From NCBI GenBank assembly GCA_038502445.1, contig JAHLJS010000006.1, positions 7,969,034 to 8,033,033 on the forward strand: a stretch of DNA of 64,000 nt, given 5' to 3'. The notes beneath the pieces were generated by a model. It did no database searches, was not told the origin of the DNA, and was given only the letters and a program-made list of their open reading frames with translations. Shown piece after piece: positions 22,089 through 35,300 of this stretch. The translations under genes and the position numbers were made by a program. Each line of letters opens with the position of its first letter. Position 1 is the first letter of the stretch. The DNA comes from Eremochloa ophiuroides. Its lineage: Eukaryota; Streptophyta; Magnoliopsida; Poales; Poaceae.

Positions 22089-25000
22089 TGTAACACCTCC
22101 GGTGTTACGGTTGATTAAACTGTCATGTCATCATGTTTAATTTTTTCTATCATTGCATTTTGCCTGTGCCTTAGGGTTAGAGTGATTTGCTTGATTGTGT
22201 TTGTGAATGATTGTGCAATAAACCCTTAACTAAAATCAATTATTAAATAAAAAGAAAAAATCCAATTTGAACCTTATCTTGGCCCTAAAACCCTAAATCA
22301 AAAACTATAAGGAATCTGAGTTGGGTGCCTTAATAAAAGTTGTAAATATTTTAAAATGAAGTAACTTTTATTTTGGGATATTTTGAGGTCGTGTTGAAAA
22401 TATTTGAATTAAGCTCAAAACAGTGCTTTAAGATTCGAATTTGAAAATGCACTTCAAAAATTTTTGAGAATCTGATAAAACTTCCTTAACAAGAGTTTTA
22501 GATCTCTCTGAGATGCACAACTTTTATTTTGACCAATTTTGAAGTTCTTTTATAAAAATTTGATTTAACCTTGAAATACTAGTTCAAAATTTCAAATTGA
22601 AATGCTATTTTCAAAAATATCAAGAATTTGGCAAAACTTCCTTAATAGGAGTTGTAAAGCTCAGAGAGTAGAGCAACTTTTATTTTGGGCATTTTTCAAG
22701 TTCTTGAGAAAAATAAAAAGTAATTTCAAAAACTTGTTTTGAAATTTCAAAACCCCTTTTACCCCTTTTACTGTAGTTTCAAAACTAATTCGAATTTGGA
22801 ATTGGTTCCAAAACCAAAGTTGTGTAGAATTCATAACACTACAACTTTTATTTTGGCACAAATTCGAGTGCTTACTCAGAATCTAGAGCAATTCATCAAA
22901 AACAGTAGGAAGAGGAGTTAACTCGCTACAGTGATTCGCCCCCTCTCTCTGTTCTTGAACAGAGACGGCAGCCGACCGCGCCGCGCGCGTGCCGCGCCTC
23001 CCGTGCCGGCCGGCCGAGTGCCCCCTCCTCGCATCCAAGGTTGTCGGGGACACCACGTCGCCTTGGACCATCCCTGTCCCCTCTCCCCGAGCCCTTAAAG
23101 GCGACGAGCCCCCCCCCATCTCGTTTTCCTCCGTTCGGTAACCGGCGACCGCCTTGCCGTTCTTGATCAAATTCGCGACCCACAAGCCACCGCCGTCCAA
23201 ATTGCTTTGCACACTGCCCCTTTACTCTCTTGCGCCTCGTCTGGACCCCTTGGTGTGCACCGTTGCGTCTTGGTCAAGCCCCAGTCCGTGTCGTCGTCCT
23301 CGCGGCCGGCCGGAGCGCCACCGCAAGCCAAGTCGTCGTGCCGAGGCCGCTCGGGTGAGCTCTGAACCCTGAGCCATTGTGTTCTAGCCTCTGTGTGACC
23401 GACCGGTCCTCATGCTCGCGACGGTTTCCCCTCTGGTTCCCTAGAGCCGCCAGAACGTGGAGGTTGCCATCGGAGGGTGCCGCCGCCGTGCTGCTCGACA
23501 TCGGAGTCCGCGTTCTGCACCGCCTCTGTCTTGGCCTACTACCGGTCTAGAACCGTGGTGAGCTCCCGCGCCTCCCCGAACCTTTTCCCTGAAAACTACC
23601 GCACCATTACGACCGGGTCGAGTTGGCCGCGCCGCCGCGTCCGCCATGAGTGGGCTCAAGCTCGCTGGAGGCGTGTAGTCCTCTGGCCATGCATGATAGG
23701 CTGTCCGCTAGGTCTTGGGGTGCGTTGTGGTACGCTCGGTTTCGTCTCGGAGATCGCCGGCGGCGAGCTTCGCGTCGGGCCGCCGCGTCGTGCCGGCGTG
23801 CGCGCGCGGGAGCGTGGCCGAGAGGAGGAAGAAGGAGCCGGCTGGGCCGTGCCGGGCTTTTGGGCCGGCCCAGTCAGGGCGCAGGTGAGAGCGGGGAGAG
23901 GCAGGGAGAGCGTGGGCCGGTCTGCGGCCGTTGGGCTGCCGTGGGCCGGATCGTTTTTCCTTTTCCCAGTGAATTTCGAATGCCTTTCCCATTTTTAATT
24001 ATTTGAATAGTTCTGTCTTTTATTATTTATGTATAAATAAATCTGGTGCTCCAAAAAGTATGAAAATATTTGTGTATGCTCTCTGTGATATGTAGTATTT
24101 GCTAAAAATATAATATAGTGTGTTCCAGTACTTTTTGCCTGGTGTATAAATCAGTAGATTAATTAATAAATGAAAGTTTGTTGATTTTTAATTAAATATA
24201 GGTTGATCCAAAAATCATGAAAATTATTGTGGTACTATTTTAGATCAATATCTTGCTGTTGGTAATTTTTGGGGCCAATTTGAAATAGTGTAATCATATG
24301 TTATTATAAGCCTAATTAGAAGAATTAAATAAAAGGTTTAATGCAATATGAATCTTTATTGGATTTTGGTAATTTCTATCTAGCCTCAAAATTCATAAAA
24401 TTCATTTGTGCATTGTTTTAGGCTAATACCTAACTGAATAAAAAGTTTGGGCTCAAATGGAGACAGTTCATTTATTTATTAAATTGTGATCTATAAATAA
24501 TTAATAGAATAAATGAGGAACCCTTATCCTTTAGGAGTAGTGTGAACTTTTGAAGTTAATTGTGGGCCTTGGAAAAAAAAAAACCACTATTGTTCCTTGG
24601 TATTTTGATTACCTTTATAGTTGTAGCCCATGGGTTAGAGGGTAATTAAAATGTTTATTGCAAACGTTCGTTAGTGGGTCCATGGATGTTGCCTCGATTA
24701 TCTCTTGGATACAACTTCATGGGTAAAAATGGAATAGTTAAACATGTTTCTTGTAATAAGGTAATGGTAATCCCTCCTCATATCAACATAGAATAAATCA
24801 TTTCAGGTGATAATTAAACGAAACCCTAGTTGTTAATAAAACAAATTAGTTTTGTTGGCTTGCAACTTTACCGTGAAGGAAAGTTGTACTCAAGGCGTTG
24901 ATTGATTTATTACTGCATGTCTATTCCATGTCATTTACATCGCATTCATACATTCATTCGCATACGTGTAGTGAACGTGTGGTGATTATTGTCAAGAGCC

Positions 25001-26484
25001 CAGTCCCGGGTACGGTTTTCACTCGGTGATCGCGGGTATTCTCGGTGGTTGATTTCCGGATATTATCTACTTCGAGCAACAGGCAAGCCCCGGTGCATTA
25101 ACCCTTCTGTTATAAAATCTTTATAATTCGAGTAATCTACTGCATTAAGTTAATAGGAGTTGATTGCTACCTATCCAGATGCATTGCCCCACTATTATTA
25201 CCCTGAAACCTATTTTAAATAAAATGGTTTGAAAAATGCTTAGACCTGCTTAAATAATTTAGTTCTTGCAAAATTGCTATTTTCTGAGCTGTGATGATAT
25301 ACTCCCTTAAACTATGGAATATGGAATATAAAAACCTCTGTCCGCTTCAGTGGTCGTGCATTAGGCCAATGTACGAACATTGACGGAAGGGTGAATGTGT
25401 TTCGCCGGGTGTTGTGCTCTTGGGACGGCATTTCCCATGACTTAGTATCCGGCAGGCACGACTTTGGAAAAGATGTAGGGACCGTTCGTTGTAGGAGTGC
25501 TGGATCGAGATGAACAGCCTAGCCACATACCAATGCGGAAAGCCTAGAGTTCGGTAGCGCTATTGCTGGAACCGACAACCACGCACTGGGAGTGGAGAGA
25601 TGGCGAGAGTAGCTTGTACCCACGTGGCCGGCGTGCCTGGAGATGAGTGGAGTACTGTGCTCTCGGGTGGCGCAGGACCGGTTCCGGGATAGCAAAGCCG
25701 TAACGACGGGTTGGTATATGTATGCCGGCGTGCTGCATATACAGTGTGGTTAGAATCCCCAGCTGGGTACTTTCTGGATTCGAATCGACGTGCTCCTCGG
25801 TTAATGGAGACTCAATCCACTTTCCTACCCCGAAAAGTGGTTCAGAACTAGGTGTTTTCTGAATAAATGAAGTAATTGAAAGAATGATGATTTATGAGTC
25901 TGAATATTGGAACTATGAATATAATTATGATAATGATCAAATAAAATATTGGATAGGATAGTAATGTTTTTCTGCAAACTCCTTATCCTCTGCTAGCCTT
26001 ACCCATATCCTTGCATTCCTGAGTCTCATCTTACACCTTTAGTCGGGTAAGTCTTGCGGAGTACCCCAAGTACTCAGGGTTTGTTAACCCCTGTTGCAGG
26101 TGCGCCGAGAGTTCAAGTCTGCTTGGGACCGTGCCGGGTGTTGGATCGTGCACGGGTGAAGATGCGTTTATGGTACAACCCTTGGGCCAGGGTATAGTTG
26201 TAGACTGCTGCTCCACTACGAAACTTTGGTTTGGGTAATGTAACTTATATTTGTAAATCTATAGATATGTAATACTTCCGCATCTTGTACTCTGATTCAG
26301 ATTATTTTTGTAAACTGTTGTAATACTTGTAATGTCTTTACAATGAGATCCTCGGGAAAAATTGGGTTTCCTAGGAGACCCGGCAGGCCACCTAGGTCAT
26401 TAGGGAACTCGTGCACAGTAACCGGATGTCCCTAGGGGCGATGATGGTGCACGTGGGCCCTATGATTAAGGCGGTTCTGTCACA
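22089..26484 (+). repeat. LARD 3' LTR
   Basis: It is 4396 bp, the same length as the 5' LTR. Differences seen by eye are 15254 C/23594 A, 15682 G/24022 A, 15945 T/24285 A, 17486 T/25825 C, one extra C near 23110, and one fewer A near 24580. It is followed by the CCTGT duplication. Confidence 0.97.
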
Positions 26485-26489
26485 CCTGT
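26485..26489. repeat. Target duplication of LARD, right copy
   Basis: CCTGT, matching 13745-13749. Confidence 0.95.
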
Positions 26490-29400
26490 CAGCCGAGCCA
26501 CTGGCTTCTTGGGCCACCGTTAAATCTTTCTGAGACATAATATGTATCGCGGGCTTGGAGGGGTCCATATTCTCAGAGACAAACCCACTTCCAGGATGCA
26601 TCAGGTCCCTGACCTGCCCTTGGTAAGATGGTGTCTCCGCACATCCTTCCTACCTCCAGAATATGTCTGCCTTATCACGCCCAATTCCCGGCTCAGAAAG
26701 AAATACTCGGCTTCGCGGTCAGAACGACTTATCTGGCCAGCTATGTGACGACGTCTTTCAATCTCAACTGATGTCTGGTGGCCTCAGTCCTAGTCGGCCG
26801 CAAGCAGCACCGAAGACGGCATGACCTCAACCATGTCATGCGGCTCCCCGCTACCTAGCCTTGATTCTCTCATTAGACACTGTGGCATGGTGGCACATAT
26901 AGTCCATCATGTGGAATCCAACCCCATCATCATTAGTAACCACCTGTGCTCGCGAAGGACAGGAAATCCCTCGACTTCTACCGGTCTAAGCATGGCTAAG
27001 CATAAGATCGAACCCATCCCCTTGTCTAGTAATAACTTCAGGATCAAGTATAAGTGGACAAGGAATAAATGCAGCAACGGTATCATATCAACTCCTATAC
27101 TTAAGTGCACAATCATACGATTTAATAAAGACCAGTGTATTTGTAAAAAGAGTAGGTGGAGACTTAGGAATGCTCCGGGGCTTGCCTTTCACAAAGTTAG
27201 CGGGTTGGTGATCAGGGCACTCCGGAAGTTCAGCCTCTTCTTCTTGTCCTTCGGAAACCTCGGGCACTTCAATCTCCGGCGGAACTCCCTCCTCCGGTGG
27301 ATCGAATTGCAACAGTGTCACTCCTCCCGGCGATCCTGTATGCATGATATGCATATATGAGAACTGAGAATGCACATGAAATGCAAGATAGAGATGCACG
27401 AATTAACCCATGATATGCAATCAGTTTAACAATCCACACTCATTTATTTCTTTCCTAGACAACCAACTCATACTCACCCTTCTTAAGCAAAGCATAGAAC
27501 AATTTCTCGTCCCGGGTGAGAGGTCTACAACCTGCACTTAATAATTAACATGCATCAACTAACCTACCACAACCAAAAGATATTTGCTTAGAAACAATTA
27601 AATAAACCCTAGCCTATAACTGGACCTACTGCTTACTGTGACCAAAAAATCCATAGAAATTACAGTAGCTATTACACATCCAGATTAGCCTACTGACAAA
27701 ATTTCAAGTCATTTGGACAAGTATAACAGTCTACACAAAAATAACAAGCAACCAGCCTTTTAAGCAATGGAAAATACTTAACACAGTGAAAAGTATCAAA
27801 CAACAGATTTCCTAATTTTCTTAGCTTCTTTCCAACATAACATAGCCCAGGAAAAATATTCATATCCATAACCTTAACACATTAAGCATGGTGATTTTTG
27901 CAAGATTAAAACATAAAAGGCACATTATACTAGACATCATATAAATAACAGTGAAACACCAGCAAACATATTTTTAATAGATTCTACTTCGCTAAACAAG
28001 ATGAATGCAAGTAGAATCACATTTTTAGCACATTCCTACAATTACTTATGCATTTATCAAGTTTACAAGCAATTAACAATTTAATTATAACTGCACATAA
28101 AAAGTATTCAAAAAGTACATTTTATATTTTTCCTTGATAGAGCTCAGAAATACAAACACAACAAAATTTGGTTCACCCCCATTGGACATTCCTAGCTCCA
28201 GATATGAATTTTGGAAGGTTTTACACATTTTCTGGAAATTTATTTTATAAATCAAAAACCTAAACCCGATAGAACTGCTACGTGCACCCGGCTCAGTGAA
28301 CCAGAGGCGCACCCGAACGGCTGACTCGCGGGCCCCGGGGTCGACCCGACCCCACGCGTCAGAGAGAGGAAACAGAGCCGCCGGCGCTGACCGGCGAGAG
28401 CTCGCCGACGGCGAGGTCTCCGGCGACGCCGAGGCTACCTACCGACTCGCGGCAACGAGACGAACCCGATGGACCAACTGCCGAGGGTCGTACTCCACCG
28501 GAGCGAGCTCGACGGCGGCAATGGCGGACGGCGGTGGTCCGGCGAACTTGCGCCGGCCGATTCCGGCCGTTGCTCGAGCGGCTCGGCCTCGTTCCGTGTT
28601 CCTGCAACCCTAGCGGACCTGTGCGCGCGACTAATCGAACTATTGCGCACGGAAACTCACTGACCGCGCTCGCATGGCGGCACGGTGGCGAGCTGTTTCA
28701 CGGCGAACTCGGGTTCCGGCGAAACCACGGCGAGATAGACCTAACCGACGGTGTGGAAAGGATCTACGGCTAACGGAGACTCTTAGACGAGCAAAAGAGA
28801 GGGAAGCCGACCCCGGCATCGCCCTCGTCGCGGCGACCCGAGAGCTCGGCGGCGCTCCGGCAATGGCGGACGGCGGGAAGCTTGCTGGAGCTGTACCTTA
28901 GGTCGGCTGAGATCGGCAACGGGTCGGAAACGAAGAGCAGAGCAAGCCGCAGCTGCGCCGAGGGTGGCGCGGTCGGAGACGGCTCGGTGGCGGCGGATTT
29001 CACAGCGGCGGTCGCGGCGGAAATGGCGACGGCGGAAATGGCGACGGCGGAGGGGAAAGAGGAGAGCAGCGAGCGAACAGAGGGCGAGAGAGCAGGGAGA
29101 GTGAGGGCGAGCGTGCGGGAGACAGCATTGCGTGTTCCCCTTTGTAAGCCGACCGCGCGGCAGCAACGACGGCGTACGGCGCCATCTGGCGGCCGAGGCC
29201 TGACGCGGTCGCGCGATTCGCCCGCGATTCGCCCGAGGGTCGAACTGAATCGGCTCCGATTCAGTTTCCGCGGACCCGACTGAAACTCGATTTTTATCGA
29301 TCTATAACTCGCGATCCAGAGCGTTTCAGCGAAAACTTCACTAATATAGATTGAAGAGCTATACGAGTAGATCATTTCTTATTAAGACACTTTACTCTAG

Positions 29401-29954
29401 TTCGGCCTGGATTGAGAGATACAAGTCGATGAACAGGGGTACACCGAAACTGAAAACCGGTTTAGACTTAGGAAAATTTGAAAACTTCCAAAACAGCTCC
29501 AAATCTGCACTAATTCAACTTTTTGACCTTCTTCCACTCATTTTCATGAGTTGACCCAAAAATAAAGTTTGTTGCTTATAAAATTCTACACAATTTTGAT
29601 TAAGGGTGCACTGACATGCAGAATCTCTAAAATGCCCTTCTTGTTTGGTCAAACAGAATAGCTTTTAAAGGGCTCTCTAGTCAACTATGAGCTAGAGGGG
29701 TATTTTGGGGATTTCACCAACATGAACATTGTTCCAAATGTTATCCTAAACATGTACAAAGCATTTAGAACCGTAAACAAGCATCGCATTTGCATGACAA
29801 CACATTTTGCATAATATGGACATATAAATAAACATATAGCAATAAAAGGGAATCAAATCAAATACAATGATAATAATGCATGAAATGACATGATCTATGC
29901 TTGATGACATGCAAATGCAAGTGTAAAAATAGTAACTAACACTAGGGTGTTACA

Positions 29955-29959
29955 GTTTG
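29955..29959. repeat. Target duplication of solo LTR A, right copy
   Basis: GTTTG, matching 12902-12906. Confidence 0.9.
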
Positions 29960-29997
29960 ATTTCTCTACGCTGTCCTCATTTTGTTCCTTTGAAAAT

Positions 29998-30137
29998 GCA
30001 GAGCTCGATGCTTTGGAAGCTGACATGAACTTTGAACCAGAGTCAGTCCCATCTTACCTCCGGCCGGAGCAGGAATCTGAATGACTTACCTGCTGCACCA
30101 GCTCGCAATGTAGCAGTCACAGCAAACCAGCAGCAGG
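29998..30137 (+). pseudogene. VPS60/CHMP5-like ESCRT-III gene fragment
   Basis: After an acceptor-like GAAAATGCAG, the frame reads ELDALEADMNFEPESVPSYL, the conserved C-terminal stretch of plant VPS60 (CHMP5-type ESCRT-III subunit, endosomal membrane remodelling). A stop follows soon after (near 30084). A shifted frame then continues with LPAAPARNVAVTANQQQ up to a donor-like GTATTG, so the fragment carries a frameshift. Upstream coding exons are absent. It is a captured and decayed piece, in the same orientation as the CPL1-like piece. Confidence 0.72.
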
Positions 30138-32385
30138 TATTGAAATATTATCAGAGAATGATGTTAGTGTTTATTTGATTTTAGTGTTTCTTTCATACTT
30201 ATCATGGTAGCTATTTGGTTTTCTTTATCTTTGTCATGTATGCTGTAACAACCAATACATAATCAAGAAGAATATGGATATACTAACTCTACGGTTATTA
30301 CATATATATAATTATAAATATAAATGCACGTTAATATATAAGAAACAAGAATATTGAAGGTATGGCTATCATTATTTGTCCGCCTATACAAAGTCTTCAT
30401 ATTATTTTATTTAGCCTTCATTATTAATATTCTGTATATGAAATAACAAAAAACAAGTCAGGTCCAAACATCCTCTTATAACTATTCTATTTAGTAAGTA
30501 ACAATTTTTGTTTTGAGTAAGGTTGTATCTAGCAATTGAAAATTCACGATTTTGTGATTTTGTAGAGATGGACTGCTAGGGCACCGTTCTGTTCACGGGT
30601 TCTTGCTTTGTTGTTAGTCGAAACAAGTTGATGGATGCAACAAGGTAAACTTCAGCTGCTTTTGCATATAAAGACATTGCAGTCAAGGTTTCTCAGGTTT
30701 CAAAAGTCAAAGTTACCTTGTGGGTCCTCTGAATTTGAAAATTCTGGTGAGCGCTATGGCATCCTGAATTCGACATAGAATTGTTAAAACTTTTTGTGAT
30801 GAATGGTCCAATGGTCTTATTTGTCAAATGTCACAGTTTACCTTGTACCATATCTATCTCTGCCACTGGAGATCAATATTCTTGTCCTCTTACTGTGTTT
30901 TGCCCAGGCTCACCTTGTCTCCTCCAAATAACGACACCAAAGCGCACCTGCTAAATCATCACTACCTGGGTGCAAACTATCTTCCAGTAATCAGGTAGTG
31001 TCGTTTGTCGCTTCCTGCCATAATAAAAAGATTGCTTTTTTTTTCCTTTTAAAGAGACAAGAAAATTTTAGCAAACAATTCAGCACTCTGTGTAGGCTTC
31101 AGTTAGAAAGAGGTTTCTGATGAATTGTAGACACCTCGCTTTCATCCAGATGACAGTTTTCCCTTCCAAGCTAATCATTGCTCATGCATCATCCATATTT
31201 TTCTTGATAGTTAGCATGCCTATTATTGCTTATTATTTCTCTCCACATTTCATAATTTACATCTGTGATCTAATATACATTAATATGCTCTCTCTGAAAA
31301 TTTTGTCTGAATTTGCATAGTTTCGCTGTTTCACGACAGAGCGAGTACCTAAGTACTTATAAATCTTTACTTCTTAATTCCAGATATCCAACAGTAGACG
31401 ATTGTTCCGTGTGGAAATATCTTCAGTCCATAAGTGATACGATGAGACCAATCATACTACTACCGACTTGCAGGATTTAGGCAACAACATGTCCATTTGC
31501 TCAAGACAGCACAGCCAGCCGACCTAGCCTTGTGCGCATCTAAACATATCAAACTGCCTAGGGAAAAAGGAACTTCTCCCCATGTTTGCACAACTCCAGC
31601 ATCATTTGTCTTGGTTGATTTTGCAGAAGACCTTATGGATCGGAACAAATGATATTTGTTAGTAGTACTATATATGGATATAAAAAAGTTACCTCCGAGC
31701 TGCCATGTTAAGTGACTGGCGCTACTACGACAGACCGGGTCTACTATTCGAGTTTGCAGCTTATGATTTGTGTATGCATGGAAACTCACCATTTATACTG
31801 CTATGTATTCCGCAGCCACCCTACGCCTGCATTTTGGTCTGTGCATATGAAATTGAACTCACTAGAGCATAGTTGTAAACGTAATATGTAGAATTTATTG
31901 CCCCTTGCTGTATTGTTTTTTTTGTTAAAACTGTAATAATTTTAGGTTGGCTATTGTCACTATTATGAGCCAATTATAATACTATTTTTATTGGTCAAGG
32001 CCAAGATGGTCCATACTATCCATAAGAAGAAAGAAAATTTATGGTAACTTTGAATTTTGTGAGGTCAGGATAAATAGCCTATGAATTATTTTTAGGTTAA
32101 CTATAAGTGTATATTTAAACATATTTTCTTTCATATTTGGCTACTAAAATAAGATGCTCATAGATTAGTCAAACAAGCTAGACAATTTGCTCCTCAATCA
32201 TGTGCTTTTGTATTATGATTGAAAAGTAGTCATCGTTCTAGTGTGTGTATCATGAATTCATGATTCGAGCGGTCCAGAAAATACTATCTTAGTCACATGT
32301 ATTAAGGGTTTGTGAGAGATTTTTAAGACATGCAGTGTGATTGGCACAATTTTATGTTGAATCTATGTATAAGATGGTACATCAC
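30138..32385. other. Remainder of candidate Helitron, no gene recognised
   Basis: This is AT-rich sequence without supported exons. It may include 3' UTR or intron from the VPS60-like donor, but nothing definite can be read. Confidence 0.4.
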
Positions 32386-35300
32386 GAAAGTGTAACAGAA
32401 CCGCCTAAATTACATGGCCCACAGGCGACTGTCATTATCATTAATGACTCTGACAGCCGGACCCATGTTCCATATAACCTAGACCGATCTGTCGGGCTAC
32501 ATCAGCGCCCAATTTTTTTTTTCCGCAGGATCACATTGCGAATACATTACAAGATTACAACATTTCACAGTAAAATACATCAGAGTACAGGAGCGGAATA
32601 TTACATAACTTTATGTTACAAACCAGTTGTCCAAATAGAGTTCCAGTACGATTATTACAATCCATAAGTAGTGGCAGTAGCAGTTGAATAATTATACAAC
32701 ATTATACATAAGGTAACTCGAACCCTGCCCACGGGTTCCACTTCACTCTTCCTCGCTACCCTCCTGGATGATGGTCATGCAGCACGGAGCAAAACAGACA
32801 TCTGAAGGCGGATCTCCTGCAGCAAGGGTTAACAAACCCTGAGTACTAGGGGTACTCCGCAAGACTTACCCGACTAAAGGTGTAAGATGAGACTCAGGAA
32901 TGCAGGGTCATAGGTGAGGCTAGCAGGAGGTAAAAGATTTGCAGAAAAGCATCACTATCCTATTTTATTTCATCATTATCATCATCATATATCTATAGTT
33001 CCAATATTCAAACTCATAGATCGTTATTTCTCCACTTACTTCCTTTATTCAGAAAACACCTAGTTGAGAACCACTTTTCGGGGTAGGGAAGTGGATTGAG
33101 TCTCCATTGACCGAGGAGCATGTCGATTCGAATCCAGAAAGTATACCCAGCTGGGGATTCTAACCACACTGCATATGCAGCACGCCGGCATACATATACC
33201 AACCTATCATCTAGGTCTTTCTATCCCGGAACCGGTCCTGCGCCACCCGGGAGCACAGTACTCCACTCGTCTCCAGGCACGACGGCCACGTGGGTACAAG
33301 CTACTCCCACCATCTCTCCACTCCCAGTGCGTGGTTGTCGGTTCCAGCAATAGAGCCACCTGACTCTAGGCTTTCCACAATGGTATGTGGCTAGGCTGTT
33401 CATCTCGATCCAGCACGCCTACAACGAACGGTCCCTATAGTTTTGAAAACCGTGTCTGCCGGTGAGAAGTCATGGGAAACGTCGTCCCACGAGCACGTCA
33501 GCCGAGCGAAACACCTTACAGTGATATCGACCAGCTTTGAACTATTCCGAAGGTGGTCGTGCATTGGGACTCTAACCCAAATACACATCGACCAACGGAT
33601 AACAAGTTCTTCACCAATCATTACATAATCATAGCACAGAAAATAGTTTTTCTTTTATGCAAAGCTAAGTCCATTAAGCATGACTAAGCATTTTTCAAAT
33701 CTTTCATTAAATCAGGTTTCAGGGTATTTCATTTAGACAATGCATCTGGATAGGTAACAATCAACTCCTATTAACCTAATGCAGTAAATTAACTCGAGTT
33801 ATAAAGGTTTTATAAACAGAAGGGTTAATGCACCGGGGCTTGCCTTGGGCTGCGAAGAGCGTAGGGTCAGGGTCGGTCCCACAGATGTCGAAGCCTTGAA
33901 TCACCTCCGGGGCTACCTCCTTAGTAGTGTTCTTAGCCTTGATCTCTTCGTTCCCGGTCGCTACACGTATGCAATGATGCATGCTCAATCCGGTGCAGAT
34001 AACATGGAATACAATATACGATAAAAACTGATTATTATAGAAAGTCGCTGCACAACTATTAACTACGCTTAAGACTACTCATAAGAAACTTAGTTCAACA
34101 TGCCTAGGGTCATTAGGGTAGATGACCCAAGGTCTTCAATCAATCCAAAAGTCACGAAAAACCTAAAATAATCATAATTTTTATTGATTTATTATTCAAT
34201 TAATCGAGTCTTAATTATTAAAGGAGCACACTATTTCCATTTGGTCCTAAACTCTTCCCACAGATAGCTCTAGACATAAAACAGTGCCATATTAATTTTC
34301 ATGATTTTTGGATTTACAGAGATTTAATTAAAATTGTCCAAACTTGCGTTTATTAATTAATACACTGATTTTTATCTTCTACCAAAAAGGTTCAAACTGC
34401 ACATGTGATATTTTTCCTAAATACTACACATCACAGTAAGTATACACAATTTATCTCATGATTTTTGGCACAGTAATTTAATTCCTATAAAAATATGAAA
34501 CTACAGTACTATTGCCAAAAATTAAATTAGAAAAAAAAAACCAATTGTGAAATCACTGGGAAAAAAAAGAAAAGCGATCTGGCCCGAAGCGGCCCACGAA
34601 ACCGGCTCGGCCCGCCAGCGGCGCCCCGCGCCAGATACGCCCGCGCCCACGCCCGCGCTGGGCCGGCCCATGCGGCCGAAACGGCCCAGCCGGCAGCCCG
34701 CGCTGCCCCGCTCTCTCCCTCTCACTGGCGACCGGGCCCCGCCTGTCAGCACTCTCTTCCTCCTCTCGCTGGCACGCGCGCGCGCGCACGACCGCGCCAA
34801 GCAGGCCTCACCGTCGGCGACCCCCGCGACGACCCCACGTGCGCCGACGGACACCCAGGGACCCTACGGACACTACCTAGCGCCTAGCGCCAACCCTAGC
34901 CGCCTCCGGCGAGGTGCTCCGCGTCCATGGCGGACGCCACCGATCGGCGGACGGGCGCCGGCCACTACAGGCACACAACCACAGAACCGAGGGGTTGGGG
35001 AGAACCAGGAGCTCACCACGAGACTCGTAGCGCAGAAGGCTGGGTCGGAGAAGGACTGTAACGACGAGCTTGACGACGTTGGCGTACGCGGCGACTCGGC
35101 TCCGGCGGCAACAATTCGTTCCGGCGACACTGGGCCACCACAGAACCAAGCGGCGCGAGAGTAAGAAACTACAGACCGTAGAGAATTTAGGACATGGGTT
35201 AGAGGATCCCAGGGCTCACCCAATCAAGCCCGGCACGGCACGAAGCTCGCGGCGGCGCTCCGACCGCCCGCGATGATGACGACGCGCTCTGCGACGTAAC

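Larger units (their letters stand above)
13750..26484 (+). mobile_element. Complete LARD-type LTR retrotransposon, very young
   Basis: It is 12,735 bp long: two 4396-bp LTRs around a 3.94-kb internal region with a methionine-initiator primer site, a polypurine tract and no gag, protease, reverse transcriptase or integrase. Very long LTRs around a largely non-coding core define large retrotransposon derivatives. It therefore depends on enzymes supplied by another element. The internal region holds one ORF (18560-19594) and four structured repeat modules (20083-21380). By eye the two LTRs differ at only four bases and two homopolymer lengths. The CCTGT target duplication is perfect. Confidence 0.95.
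12907..29954 (-). mobile_element. Solo LTR A (minus strand), split by the LARD
   Basis: Two parts, 12907-13749 and 26490-29954, together make about 4308 bp. Read on the minus strand, the LTR starts TGTAACACCCTAGTGTTA (at 29954) and ends GGTTCTGTGACA (at 12907). That gives TG...CA termini, with GTTTG duplicated on both sides. It contains no internal coding region, so it is the product of LTR-LTR recombination. It shares its termini and overall plan (AT-rich start, GC-rich centre at 28270-29290) with the LARD LTRs, but in the opposite orientation. Confidence 0.88.

Noticed and set aside
15137..24006. Frames repeated at 15137-15666 and 23477-24006
   Set aside because: They lie in the two LTR copies of the LARD and have no domain content; repetition reflects LTR identity, not a gene family.
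13750..26484. Segmental duplication as the explanation for the 4.4-kb direct repeat
   Set aside because: TG...CA ends, primer site, polypurine tract and a CCTGT target duplication show LTRs of one element.
30567..30600. A further VPS60 exon (GATGGACTGCTAGGG)
   Set aside because: The match to the expected protein end is too weak and contains a stop; not annotated.
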